DNA of 64,000 nt from Sphingobium sp. Cam5-1 (GTDB lineage: Bacteria; Pseudomonadota; Alphaproteobacteria; Sphingomonadales; Sphingomonadaceae), in contig NZ_CP065138.1 of assembly GCF_015693305.1 (NCBI RefSeq), positions 2,108,001 through 2,172,000 of the forward strand, written 5' to 3'. Position 1 is the first letter of the stretch, and each line of letters begins with the position of its first letter. Under the pieces are notes generated by a model. The model saw only the letters and a list, made by a program, of their open reading frames with translations, was not told where the DNA came from and made no database searches. This document shows, piece by piece, positions 41,057 to 48,925 of this stretch. The position numbers and the translations under genes are program-made.

Positions 41057-42577
41057 ATGACCGTCATCAAGACCGCCGATCTGATCGAGAGCGTTGCCGA
41101 CGCGCTCCAGTTCATCAGCTATTACCACCCGATGGATTATATCCGCGCGCTGGGCAAAGCCTATGAGGCCGAAGCCAATCCGGCGGCGAAGGATGCCATT
41201 GCCCAGATCCTGACCAACAGCCGCATGTGCGCCGAAGGGCATCGCCCGATCTGCCAGGACACCGGCATCGTCAACGTCTTCATCAAATGGGGCATGGATT
41301 GCCGCCTCGACGACAACAGCCGTTCGATGCAGGACGTCGTCGATGAAGGCGTGCGCAAGGCGTATCTCAACCCCGAAAACCGCCTGCGCGCCTCCATCCT
41401 GCGCGATCCGGCCTTCTCGCGTCAAAATACCAAGGACAACACGCCCTGCGTGCTGAATGTCGAGATGGTGCCGGGCAACAAAGTAACGGTGGACGTCGCG
41501 GCCAAGGGCGGTGGCTCTGAAAACAAGACCAAGTTCAAGATGATGAACCCCAGCGATTCGATCGTCGACTGGGTGCTGGAGATGATCCCGCAAATGGGCG
41601 CAGGCTGGTGCCCGCCGGGCATGCTGGGCATCGGCATCGGCGGCACCGCGGAAAAGGCCGTGGCGCTCGCCAAGGAATCGCTGATGGAGCCCATCGACAT
41701 GGGCGAACTGAAAGCCCGTGGCCCGCAGAATGACATCGAAAAGCTCCGGATCGAAATCTTTGACAAGGTCAATGCCCTCGGCATCGGCGCGCAGGGCCTG
41801 GGTGGGCTTTCGACCATCCTCGACGTCAAGATCTACGACTATCCTTGCCACGCGGCGGGCAAGCCGGTCGCGATGATCCCCAACTGCGCCGCCACCCGCC
41901 ACGCGCATTTCACGCTCGATGGCTCTGGCCCCGCCTATCTGGAAGCGCCCAAGCTCAGCGAATGGCCGCAGGTCGATTGGAAGCCGAGCAAGGAAGCGAT
42001 CCGCGTCGATCTCGACAATCTGACGCCCGAAGTCGTGCAAAGCTGGAAGCATGGCGACCGCCTGCTGCTGAACGGCAAGATGCTGACCGGCCGCGACGCC
42101 GCGCACAAGCGCATCGCCGACATGCTGGAGCGCGGCGAGCAGTTGCCCGTCGATTTCAATGGCCGCGTCATCTATTATGTCGGCCCGGTCGATCCGGTGC
42201 GTGACGAGGTGGTCGGCCCCGCTGGCCCCACCACCGCGACCCGCATGGACAAGTTCATGGACATGATGCTGGAACAGGGCCTCGCTGCCTGCGTCGGCAA
42301 GGCGGAGCGCGGCCCGGCGGCGACCGATTCCATCGCCAAGCACAAGAGCGCCTATCTGATGGCGGTCGGCGGCGCGGCCTATCTCGTCGCCCGCGCGATC
42401 AAGGGTGCGAAAGTCGTCGGCTTCGAGGATTTGGGCATGGAAGCCATCTACGAGTTCGATGTGCAAGACATGCCCGTCACCGTCGCTGTGGACAGCGAAG
42501 GCCAGAATGTCCACCGCCTCGCCCCGCTGGTGTGGCAGGAGAAGATCAAGAAGGAAGGCCTTCTCGAAAAGGCGTGA
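41057..42577 (+). CDS. Fumarate hydratase, class I (4Fe-4S)
   Basis: A 506-residue single-chain iron-sulfur fumarase (FumA/FumB type, both alpha and beta parts fused). RPICQDTGIVNVFIK carries the first cluster Cys, MIPNCAATRHAHF the second and the GGLSTILDVKIYDYPCH block follows the active site; the beta part contains GPTTATRMDKFMD. Converts fumarate to malate in the TCA cycle and is oxygen-labile. The gene ends 8 bp before the left hairpin repeat of the DUF559 cassette, whose first hairpin may also serve as its terminator. Confidence 0.94.
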   Translation: MTVIKTADLIESVADALQFISYYHPMDYIRALGKAYEAEANPAAKDAIAQILTNSRMCAEGHRPICQDTGIVNVFIKWGMDCRLDDNSRSMQDVVDEGVRKAYLNPENRLRASILRDPAFSRQNTKDNTPCVLNVEMVPGNKVTVDVAAKGGGSENKTKFKMMNPSDSIVDWVLEMIPQMGAGWCPPGMLGIGIGGTAEKAVALAKESLMEPIDMGELKARGPQNDIEKLRIEIFDKVNALGIGAQGLGGLSTILDVKIYDYPCHAAGKPVAMIPNCAATRHAHFTLDGSGPAYLEAPKLSEWPQVDWKPSKEAIRVDLDNLTPEVVQSWKHGDRLLLNGKMLTGRDAAHKRIADMLERGEQLPVDFNGRVIYYVGPVDPVRDEVVGPAGPTTATRMDKFMDMMLEQGLAACVGKAERGPAATDSIAKHKSAYLMAVGGAAYLVARAIKGAKVVGFEDLGMEAIYEFDVQDMPVTVAVDSEGQNVHRLAPLVWQEKIKKEGLLEKA

Positions 42578-42585
42578 CGGCATCC

Positions 42586-42654
42586 AAATCCTCCCCATCG
42601 AAAGATGGGGAGGGGGACCGCTCGCATAGCGAGTGGTGGAGGGGAAATGCGCGA
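42586..42654. repeat. Left inverted hairpin repeat of the DUF559 cassette
   Basis: A 69-base unit with two hairpins: CCTCCCCATC (42590) / GATGGGGAGG (42604) closed by a GAAA loop, then CCGCTCGC/GCGAGTGG, ending GGAGGGGAAATGCGCGA. It is the inverted counterpart of 42992-43057. Its GGAGGGG is a ribosome site for the ATG at 42654, and the alternative GTG start at 42633 lies within it. Confidence 0.85.
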
Positions 42655-43061
42655 TGCCGCCGCGAAGAAGAACAGTCGAAAATGCGCGCGCCTTGCGGTG
42701 GATTATGTCGCCACCAGAAGTCGCCCTGTGGCAATGGCTCAGGCAGCGACCAGACGGGCTGAAGTTCCGCCGCCAGCATCCAACCGGGCCTTATGTGCTG
42801 GATTTCTACTGTGCTTCGGTGGGGCTGGCAGTTGAGGTGGACGGAAGCGGACATGATAATGTCCAGCAGATTGCGCATGATGAACGGCGCGATGTCTGGT
42901 TGCGGGCGCAGGGAATTGAAGTTCTGAGGATCAAAGCCACCGATGTTTTGCGCAACCTCGAAAATGTGACGTCGCATATTCTGCACCACTGTCGCGCATT
43001 TCCCCTCCACCATGCTTCGCATGGTCCCCCTCCCCATGCTGAACATGGGGAGGAATTATGA
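42654..43061 (+). CDS. DUF559 endonuclease-like protein in an inverted-repeat cassette
   Basis: A 135-residue DUF559 (Vsr-like, PD-(D/E)xK fold) protein: ENARALRWIMSPPEVALWQWL, KFRRQHPTGPYVLDFYC with Asp50, and GLAVEVDGSGH with Glu61 and Asp63, then RAQGIEVLRIKATDVLRNLE. These are the putative metal-binding residues of the nuclease fold. Residues ~114-135 (AFPLHHASHGPPPHAEHGEEL) are encoded by the right repeat and are unlike the family, and the stop overlaps the start of the next gene (ATGA). A GTG at 42633 would add 7 residues from the left repeat. Function of the family is not known. Confidence 0.82.
   Translation: MPPRRRTVENARALRWIMSPPEVALWQWLRQRPDGLKFRRQHPTGPYVLDFYCASVGLAVEVDGSGHDNVQQIAHDERRDVWLRAQGIEVLRIKATDVLRNLENVTSHILHHCRAFPLHHASHGPPPHAEHGEEL
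42992..43057. repeat. Right inverted hairpin repeat of the DUF559 cassette
   Basis: A 66-base unit that is the reverse complement of 42586-42654 with changes confined mainly to the stems near the loops: CCCCATG/CATGGGG replaces CCCCATC/GATGGGG and CCATGC/GCATGG replaces CCGCTCGC/GCGAGTGG, pairing kept in both. Its GGGGAGG lies 4 bases before the ATG of the transporter gene and is its probable ribosome site. Confidence 0.85.
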
Positions 43062-43975
43062 TCTCGTCGCCGATCTGGCTCCCAGCCACTCTGCTCGCCG
43101 GCGCTATGCAAGCCTGGCGCACCGCCGTGCAGCGCCGCGTCAGCCAAACCCTTTCGATCAATGCCGCAGGACTGGTCCGTTATCTCTATGGCCTGCCCTT
43201 CGCGCTGTTGCTCCTCACGGGATATGTGTGGCTGATTGCAGGCCCCCTGCCCCGGCCGGATCCATCCTTCCTGCTGCTCTGCGCTGCGGGCGGCCTTGCG
43301 CAGATCATCGCCACCAACCTGCTGATCATGGCCTTCGCCCACCGCAATTTCGTGGTCGGCACAGCCTATTCCAAGACGGAAGCGGTGCAGGGCGCCGCGC
43401 TGTCCTTCCTGTTGATGGGGGAGCGGCTCAGCCCCCTCGCCTGGGCGGGCATCGGTTGCGGCGTTGTCGGAGTCATGCTGCTGTCGACCGGCGGGAAGCG
43501 CATGGGACCAGCCGATTTCCTCAAGGCGCTCGGTCAGCCCGCCGCGCTGACCGGCATCGCGTCGGGCTTTTTCTTCGCCCTCACCGCCATTGGCATCCGG
43601 CGCGCGACGCAGGAAGTCGGCGGCAGTGACCCGATCCTGGCCGCCCTCATCGTGCTGGCGATCACAGTCGCGCTCCAGACGCTGATGCAGGGCGGCTACC
43701 TGCTGCTGCGCGAACCGGCGGAGATGCGCAGGGTGTTCGCGAGCTGGCGCATTTCGGGGCAGGTCGGCTTGCTCTCAGCCCTGGGATCGGCCTGCTGGTT
43801 CACCGGATTTGCGACCGCGCCCGTGGCGCTGGTGCGCATCGTGGGCCAGATAGAGGTCGCCTTCACCCTGGGCTTTGGCCACTTCTACCTTGGAGAGCGG
43901 ATGACCCGCGGCGAGGTGATGGGCCTGTTGCTGGTCGTAAGCGGCGTGGTGCTGGCTCTGGCCGGGTCGCTATAG
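43058..43975 (+). CDS. EamA/DMT family transporter
   Basis: A 305-residue inner-membrane protein with about ten helices arranged as two EamA repeats. ATLLAGAMQAWRTAVQRRVSQ, then GTAYSKTEAVQGAALSFLLMGERLSPLAW (end of repeat one) and RIVGQIEVAFTLGFGHFYLGERM...EVMGLLLVVSGVVLALAG (repeat two) are the characteristic E-R-L/GERM motifs of drug/metabolite exporters. Substrate unknown. The ATG directly follows the right repeat and overlaps the DUF559 stop. Confidence 0.88.
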   Translation: MISSPIWLPATLLAGAMQAWRTAVQRRVSQTLSINAAGLVRYLYGLPFALLLLTGYVWLIAGPLPRPDPSFLLLCAAGGLAQIIATNLLIMAFAHRNFVVGTAYSKTEAVQGAALSFLLMGERLSPLAWAGIGCGVVGVMLLSTGGKRMGPADFLKALGQPAALTGIASGFFFALTAIGIRRATQEVGGSDPILAALIVLAITVALQTLMQGGYLLLREPAEMRRVFASWRISGQVGLLSALGSACWFTGFATAPVALVRIVGQIEVAFTLGFGHFYLGERMTRGEVMGLLLVVSGVVLALAGSL

Positions 43976-44121
43976 CTTCGTGGGGACTGAGGGCAGCGGC
44001 CCGGCACCCACACAAAACCTCGCTTAATCACCATAGCATTGCTTGCCGCTTCGCCCCCATACAGGGCCACTCTCAATCTACGGCGCCAGCTTGGCGAATT
44101 CATAAGCAAAGGCCGACAAAC

Positions 44122-44150
44122 AAAAAGGGCGGCCCCGCTGGGACCGCCCT
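44122..44150 (-). terminator. Rho-independent terminator of the porin-like gene
   Basis: Read on the minus strand: GGGCGGTCCC, loop AGC, GGGGCCGCCC, then TTTTT; one G-T pair in an otherwise continuous 10-bp stem. It lies 25 bases beyond the stop of the gene at 44175. The DNA between 43976 and 44121 shows nothing else. Confidence 0.85.
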
Positions 44151-44174
44151 CCTGTGTTTCAGATCCGAGAGGGA

Positions 44175-44681
44175 TTAGAAACGGAAACCGATGCCGACAA
44201 CGCCAGCGTCACGGCCGCCGAAATTGTCTTCATACTCGGTGCGCTGATATTCAGCCGAGATGTAAGCGTTGCTGGTCACAGCGAATTCCAGACCACCACC
44301 GAAGCGGACGCCTTCGAAATTCACGTTGGTGCCGAGCGCTTCGAAGCGCGTGTCAGCATAGCCGACCTTGGCGAACGCCAGGAACTGCGGGTTCAGGACA
44401 TAGCCCAGGCGAACCGAAGCGGCCAGATCGCGGCTCACCTTAACGCCAGGAGCGTCGGTGGTGGTGTCGCCGAGCGAAACTTCCGGGCCGAAGGTGATGT
44501 TCTGGGCAACCGGCAGGTCGTAGCCAGCGGTCACGCCATAGCTCACGCCTTCTTCGTCACCCAGGCTGTCATAGCCTACGGTCACGCCAGCGCGGGGGCC
44601 GGTGAAGGGAGCAGCGTCCTGCGCGAAAGCGGGAGCCGAGAAAGCGGCAGCAGCAGCAGCTGCGAAAATCACAGTCTTCAT
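44175..44681 (-). CDS. Outer membrane beta-barrel (porin-like) protein
   Basis: A 168-residue exported protein with signal peptide MKTVIFAAAAAAAFSAPAFAQ. The mature part alternates amphipathic strands (RAGVTVGYDSL, GVSYGVTAGYDL, LAASVRLGYVL, LAFAKVGYAD, VRFGGGLEFAVTSNAYISAEYQRTEY) and ends with aromatic F (GIGFRF), as expected of a small 8-stranded OmpA/Opa-like barrel. It stands alone with its own terminator. GAGGA precedes the ATG at 44681; upstream frame is rejected. Confidence 0.88.
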   Translation of the reverse strand: MKTVIFAAAAAAAFSAPAFAQDAAPFTGPRAGVTVGYDSLGDEEGVSYGVTAGYDLPVAQNITFGPEVSLGDTTTDAPGVKVSRDLAASVRLGYVLNPQFLAFAKVGYADTRFEALGTNVNFEGVRFGGGLEFAVTSNAYISAEYQRTEYEDNFGGRDAGVVGIGFRF

Positions 44682-45094
44682 AATGTCCTCATGCGGTAAG
44701 ATGTGCATCATCCAGGAAGCGGATCGCACTCTTGATATATAACAGGCATGGTATCGAAGCATTCAGCTTCGAGCGTCGCTATGAAGTGACCCCTTTACTC
44801 CATCCCTGCTTGCTCCGATCTTGCGTCGTAAGCGAGGGCGCATATGTGCGTCTTTGATCAATGTTGCAATATCGATATGAAGATTGTCGATGGATGATGC
44901 TATTTCGCAACAGTCATCCTTTCTTCACCATCCTATTCCCGCATTTTCCGCCACAGCGCGACCTTGAGGCAAGGCCGAGCGCTCCTATCCACAGAGAATG
45001 TGGCCAGAAGATGAACCGGCACCTCATTTCGGATACGTTCCAATCCGGCCAAGGATTTTTGACGCGACTGATGCAAAAGGGTAACAGCAGAGCG
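44682..45094. other. Intergenic region between porin-like and cytochrome genes
   Basis: 413 bp with no supported gene. The frame of the cytochrome gene is open back to 44861 (MLQYRYEDCRW...) but lacks cytochrome-like sequence there and has no good ribosome site, so I treat it as leader. A palindrome ATATCGATAT lies at 44869-44878 and the region is AT-richer than average, consistent with divergent promoters. No terminator or operator beyond this is apparent. Confidence 0.5.
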
Positions 45095-45823
45095 ATGGAC
45101 AGCGGCCCCTCCCCCTCAGGCGACAAGGCGCCGCCGGTACTGCGCCACCGCTGGCCGGTGCGGCTGTGGCATTGGATCAATGCAGGACTGCTCTACATCC
45201 TCTTCACCAGCGGACTTGGCATCTTCAATGCCCATCCGCGTCTCTATTGGGGCCATTATGGCGCGAACTTCGATCAGCCGTGGCTGAAGCTGGAGCGTTT
45301 TGGCCAGTGGATCACCCTGCCCGCCCATTATGATCTGGCGATGTCGCGGCACTGGCATCTCGCGGCTGCGCCCGTCTTCGCCTTCGCCCTGCTTGCCTAT
45401 ATGCTGTGGGCGCTGTTGGGCCGCCATATCGCGCGCGACCTCGCCTTCCGGAAGGGCGAGCTTGCCCCACGCCATATTTGGCAGGACATCCTCGATCATG
45501 CGCGCCTGCGCTTTCCGACGGGTCAGGCAGCGCTGCGCTATAATGTCCTGCAAAAGGCAAGCTATATCGCGGTCATCTTCGTCGCCCTGCCGCTGATCAT
45601 TCTCACCGGCCTCACCATGTCGCCGGGCATGAACGCCGCCTGGCCGTGGCTGGTCGATCTGTTCGGCGGGCGGCAATCGGCGCGGTCGATCCACTTCATC
45701 ACCGCCTTCGCGCTGGTCGCCTTCTTCCTCGTCCACCTGACGATGGTGCTGCTGGCAGGCCCGGCGAACGAATTGCGATCGATCATCACCGGCCGCTACC
45801 GTTTGCCGAAAGAACGGCCATGA
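45095..45823 (+). CDS. Cytochrome b561-family membrane protein
   Basis: A 242-residue membrane cytochrome b. WPVRLWHWINAGLLYILFTSGLG has the first heme His in a helix; SRHWHLAAAPVFAFALLAYMLWALLG the second; SYIAVIFVALPLIILTGLTMSPG and SIHFITAFALVAFFLVHLTMVLL complete four helices with conserved His. It should carry electrons from quinol to the molybdoprotein whose gene overlaps it by ATGA. The YedZ-type partner arrangement is similar in outline to the MsrPQ/YedYZ systems. Confidence 0.9.
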   Translation: MDSGPSPSGDKAPPVLRHRWPVRLWHWINAGLLYILFTSGLGIFNAHPRLYWGHYGANFDQPWLKLERFGQWITLPAHYDLAMSRHWHLAAAPVFAFALLAYMLWALLGRHIARDLAFRKGELAPRHIWQDILDHARLRFPTGQAALRYNVLQKASYIAVIFVALPLIILTGLTMSPGMNAAWPWLVDLFGGRQSARSIHFITAFALVAFFLVHLTMVLLAGPANELRSIITGRYRLPKERP

Positions 45824-46572
45824 GCCTGATCCTCAATCGCCGCACGCTGCTGCTCGGCGCGGCGGCCACGCTGTCGGGCTGCGACCGGCTGGCACGCAAC
45901 GAACATGTACGAGACGCGCTATTCTCTGCCGAGAATTTCCACAAATGGGCGCAGCGCAGCCTGATGGCGCGCGACGCGCTGGCGCGGGAGTTCAGGCCCG
46001 ACCAGATTTCTCCCTTCTTCCGGCCCAACGGAACCGCTAATCCCGACACACCCGAATATCGCGCCTTGTGGCGGACGGGCTTTGCCGATTGGCGGCTAAA
46101 GGTCACGGGATTGGTCGGCCGCCCTCTTTCGCTGTCCCTTGCCCAGTTGCACAGCCTGCCGCATCGCGAGCAGATCACGCGCCATGACTGCGTCGAAGGA
46201 TGGAGCGCCATCGGCAAATGGCGCGGCGTGCCGCTCCACCTCATCCTCGACGGTGCGCGGATGAGCGACCGCGCGCGCTATCTCGTCTTCAAATGCGCCG
46301 ACTTCATGGGCGATGGGCGGCCCTATTATGAAAGCATCGATAGGGTCGACGCCTTTCACCCGCAGACGATCCTCGCCTTCGCGCTCAATGACCAGCCGCT
46401 GCGCGTTGCCAATGGCGCTCCGCTGCGTCTGCGGGTCGAACGGCAGCTCGGCTACAAACATGCCAAATATCTGATGGAAATCCAGGCGGTGGATACGCTG
46501 ACCGGCATCGGCGACGGCAAAGGCGGCTATTGGGAAGATCGCGCCAATTATGATTGGTACGCAGGCATTTGA
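45820..46572 (+). CDS. Molybdopterin-dependent oxidoreductase, Tat lipoprotein (sulfite oxidase fold)
   Basis: A 250-residue exported enzyme with a twin-arginine signal (LNRRTLLLGAAATLSGC) in which the lipobox LSGC gives a probable lipid-anchored Cys. The sulfite oxidase Moco domain follows: LPHREQITRHDCVEGWSAIGKWRGVPL, with the molybdenum-ligating Cys in RHDCVEGWS, and RLRVERQLGYKHAKYLMEIQAV. Its partner is the cytochrome b encoded just upstream. The substrate is not known; methionine sulfoxide reduction as in MsrP is one possibility. Confidence 0.9.
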   Translation: MSLILNRRTLLLGAAATLSGCDRLARNEHVRDALFSAENFHKWAQRSLMARDALAREFRPDQISPFFRPNGTANPDTPEYRALWRTGFADWRLKVTGLVGRPLSLSLAQLHSLPHREQITRHDCVEGWSAIGKWRGVPLHLILDGARMSDRARYLVFKCADFMGDGRPYYESIDRVDAFHPQTILAFALNDQPLRVANGAPLRLRVERQLGYKHAKYLMEIQAVDTLTGIGDGKGGYWEDRANYDWYAGI

Positions 46573-46604
46573 CGGGCGCCGCATGACCTGACAGTTTGCC
46601 GCCC

Positions 46605-47846
46605 ATGAAATTATTCGATCGCGTCATCAAGCGGCTGGTCACACGGGGACAGCTGACCATCATCTATCATGACGGCAGGAAGGTGACAGCGGGCACGCCC
46701 GACCCGGCCTTCCCCTCGCTCGCGTTGAAATTCCGCGACGCGCGCGTGCCATTCGACATCATCAAGGACCCGCGCCTTGGCATGGCGGAGGCCTATATTG
46801 ACGGGCGCGTCGGAATCGAAGGCGGCGGGATCATGGAACTGATCTCGCTGATCCGCGCCAACAACAGCTGGGAAAGCGGCAAGTCGATCAGCGACAAGGG
46901 GCGGCTGAAACGCGGGTTCAAATCGATTCGCCAGACGCTCTGGCGCGCCAATCACCGCGCGCGGTCAAAGGCGAATGTCGCGCATCATTATGATCTGTCC
47001 GGCGCCCTCTACGCCCTCTTCCTCGATCGCGACCGCCAATATAGCTGTGCCTATTTCCCCGACGCGGACAATGAGGCGGAGATCAGCCTGGAACAGGCGC
47101 AGGAGGACAAGAAAGCCCATATCGCGGCCAAGCTGCATCTGAAGCCGGGCATGAAGGTGCTGGACATTGGCTGCGGCTGGGGTGGCATGGCCCTCTATCT
47201 GCACCGCACCTGCGGCGTCGATGTGACCGGCATCACCCTGTCGGAGGAGCAGTTGAAAGTCGCGCGGCAACGGGCGGAGGAGGCGGGCGTCGCCGACCAT
47301 GTCCGTTTCGAGCTGATCGATTATCGCGATATAGAGGGGCCGTTCGACCGGATCGTGTCGGTCGGCATGTTCGAACATGTCGGCACGGCCCATTACCGCA
47401 CCTTCTTCGACAAATGCCGCGATCTTCTGACGCCCGACGGCGTGATGCTGATCCACACGATCGGCCGCGTTGATGGACCAGGCGTCACCGACGCCTTCAC
47501 CCAGAAATATATCTTCCCCGGCGGCTACATCCCCGCCCTGTCCGAAATGATCCAGGGCAGTGAGGGTACGCGCCTGATGGTGACGGACGTCGAAGTGCTG
47601 CGGCTGCATTATGGCCTGACCATCCGCCAATGGTATGCCCGCGCGATGGCGCGCCGGGCGGATATCGTCGCCCTTTATGATGAGCGCTTCTTCCGCCTGT
47701 GGACCTTTTATCTGGCGGGCGCGGCCACGGTTTTCGAACATGGCAGCATGGTGAACTACCAGGTTCAATATGCGCGCAATCGCCGATCCCTGCCGATCAC
47801 GCGCGACTATATGGTGTCTGCCGAGGACGAACTGCGCGGCAAATAG
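46605..47846 (+). CDS. cfa: Cyclopropane-fatty-acyl-phospholipid synthase
   Basis: A 413-residue SAM-dependent enzyme that adds a methylene across the double bond of membrane acyl chains, usually in stationary phase or acid stress. An N-terminal lipid-binding domain (~100 residues) precedes the methyltransferase: HHYDLSGALYALFLDRDRQYSCAYF (bicarbonate/substrate region with Cys), LDIGCGWGGMALYL (SAM site), MFEHVGTAHYRTFF and PGGYIPAL. ATG at 46605; a TTG 3 codons earlier is possible. Upstream genes are in the same direction, 32 bp away. Confidence 0.93.
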   Translation: MKLFDRVIKRLVTRGQLTIIYHDGRKVTAGTPDPAFPSLALKFRDARVPFDIIKDPRLGMAEAYIDGRVGIEGGGIMELISLIRANNSWESGKSISDKGRLKRGFKSIRQTLWRANHRARSKANVAHHYDLSGALYALFLDRDRQYSCAYFPDADNEAEISLEQAQEDKKAHIAAKLHLKPGMKVLDIGCGWGGMALYLHRTCGVDVTGITLSEEQLKVARQRAEEAGVADHVRFELIDYRDIEGPFDRIVSVGMFEHVGTAHYRTFFDKCRDLLTPDGVMLIHTIGRVDGPGVTDAFTQKYIFPGGYIPALSEMIQGSEGTRLMVTDVEVLRLHYGLTIRQWYARAMARRADIVALYDERFFRLWTFYLAGAATVFEHGSMVNYQVQYARNRRSLPITRDYMVSAEDELRGK

Positions 47847-47965
47847 TCCCCCTGAACGCTGGCTGACAGCCCCGTTCCCGGACGGTTCAGTCAACCAAGT
47901 GCATCTTCTCATCCGTAGCCCCACTGAACGCCATGCGTCCGGGGGTGCTCGTGAGGAGAGAGGAA

Positions 47966-48265
47966 ATGAACATCTTCGTGAAGGGCGCGACCGCGCTCGG
48001 ATTGGCGATTACCGCGCTGGGCGCGACTGCCGCGCCCGCCCAGGCGCAATATCGCGGCGGCTATTATGGCTATGGCGACCGCGACTGGCGGGATGGGCGC
48101 TATGACCGCGATTGGGACAGGCGCGACTACCGTCGCTGGGACAATGACCGCCGCTACTGGCGCGATGGACGCCGCAACCATTATCGCTATCGCCAACGTT
48201 GCTGGACCGAATGGCGCTATGACTATTATCGCGACCGGGATGTCCGCGTGCGCATCTGCCGCTGA
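47966..48265 (+). CDS. Small secreted Arg/Tyr/Asp-rich protein
   Basis: A 99-residue exported protein: signal peptide MNIFVKGATALGLAITAL...AQAQ, then a strongly biased region (YGYGDRDWRDGRYDRDWDRRDYRR...) of Tyr, Arg, Asp and Trp, and two cysteines near the end (RQRCWTEWRYD and VRICR). GAGAGAGGA precedes the ATG. TGAAC (47853)-16 bases-GTT upstream weakly resembles an EcfG promoter. It is a composition-type sibling of the proteins at 19496 and 34117; no domain is assigned. Confidence 0.75.
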   Translation: MNIFVKGATALGLAITALGATAAPAQAQYRGGYYGYGDRDWRDGRYDRDWDRRDYRRWDNDRRYWRDGRRNHYRYRQRCWTEWRYDYYRDRDVRVRICR

Positions 48266-48317
48266 GGCATAGCTGCCCGACTTGGAGCATCGTGCCTCTA
48301 ATCTGAATCACCTAATC

Positions 48318-48394
48318 CCGTTCGGGCTGAGCTTGTCGAAGCCCTCTACTTCCTAAAAAGAAGAAGAACCCTTCGACAGGCTTAGGGCGAACGG
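48318..48394. repeat. Sphingomonad palindromic intergenic repeat, copy 4
   Basis: Left arm CCGTTCGGGCTGAGCTTGTC, right arm GACAGGCTTAGGGCGAACGG with two differences from copy 2; loop TACTTCCTAAAAAGAAGAAG. To its right, AGTGCCGATCAAACGCACGAAGC is a decayed outer segment. Lies between the small secreted protein and the DUF350 gene. Confidence 0.86.
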
Positions 48395-48445
48395 AAATAG
48401 GAAGCAGTGCCGATCAAACGCACGAAGCCGGGCACAGAAACACTT

Positions 48446-48486
48446 CCGCAACCCGATCCCTGATTGAAGCGGGGATCAGGTTGCGG
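48446..48486 (+). repeat. Strong hairpin in the leader of the DUF350 gene
   Basis: CCGCAACC (48446)/GGTTGCGG (48479) and GATCCC (48455)/GGGATC (48472) stack into a 14-bp stem with one unpaired base on each side and an 11-base loop, ending 13 bases before the ATG. Possible regulation of translation or a leftover mobile palindrome; no T-tract. Confidence 0.6.
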
Positions 48487-48499
48487 CATCCTTTGCGGC

Positions 48500-48922
48500 A
48501 TGAGCGATCCCATGCCCGTCATCCAGAGCCTGCTGTCCGGGCTCCCCATCTTCCTGCTGCACCTCGTCTCCGCCACGCTGGCCTGGCTTGCGGCGCTGGC
48601 GCTTTATATGTGGATTACCCCGCACGACGAATTCGCCCTGATCCGCGCCGGGAATGAAGCGGCGGCGATATCGCTTGGCGGCGCTGCGATCGGTCTTACC
48701 ATCCCTCTGGCGCTGTGCCTTGCCGGGTCGGTCAATGTCTGGGACGTGATCATCTGGGGCAGCGTCACGCTGATCCTGCAACTTATCGCCTTCCGCTTCG
48801 TCGATTTCCTGCTCGGCTCCCTGTCAGCGCGGATCGAAGCGAATGAGCGGTCGGCCGCCATATTCCTTGCCATGATGAAGGTCGCGATCGCCTGCCTGAC
48901 GGCGGCGGCCGTGGCGGGCTAA
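48500..48922 (+). CDS. DUF350 family membrane protein
   Basis: A 140-residue protein with four helices in two repeated halves (IFLLHLVSATLAWLAALALYMWI; EAAAISLGGAAIGLTIPLALCLAG; VIIWGSVTLILQLIAFRFVDFLL; AAIFLAMMKVAIACLTAAAVAG). The repeated E-(x)-A-A-I motif with LGGAAIGLTIPL is typical of DUF350, which is found with putative glutathionylspermidine or phage-shock-like proteins; function unknown. It is followed by the protease gene 3 bp downstream, implying one transcript. Confidence 0.85.
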   Translation: MSDPMPVIQSLLSGLPIFLLHLVSATLAWLAALALYMWITPHDEFALIRAGNEAAAISLGGAAIGLTIPLALCLAGSVNVWDVIIWGSVTLILQLIAFRFVDFLLGSLSARIEANERSAAIFLAMMKVAIACLTAAAVAG

Positions 48923-48925
48923 GCC

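Noticed and set aside
40994..42598. 534-codon minus-strand ORF opposite the fumarase gene
   Set aside because: Antisense shadow of fumarase: His/Asp-rich translation without recognisable domains, and the plus-strand gene has clear FeS and catalytic motifs.
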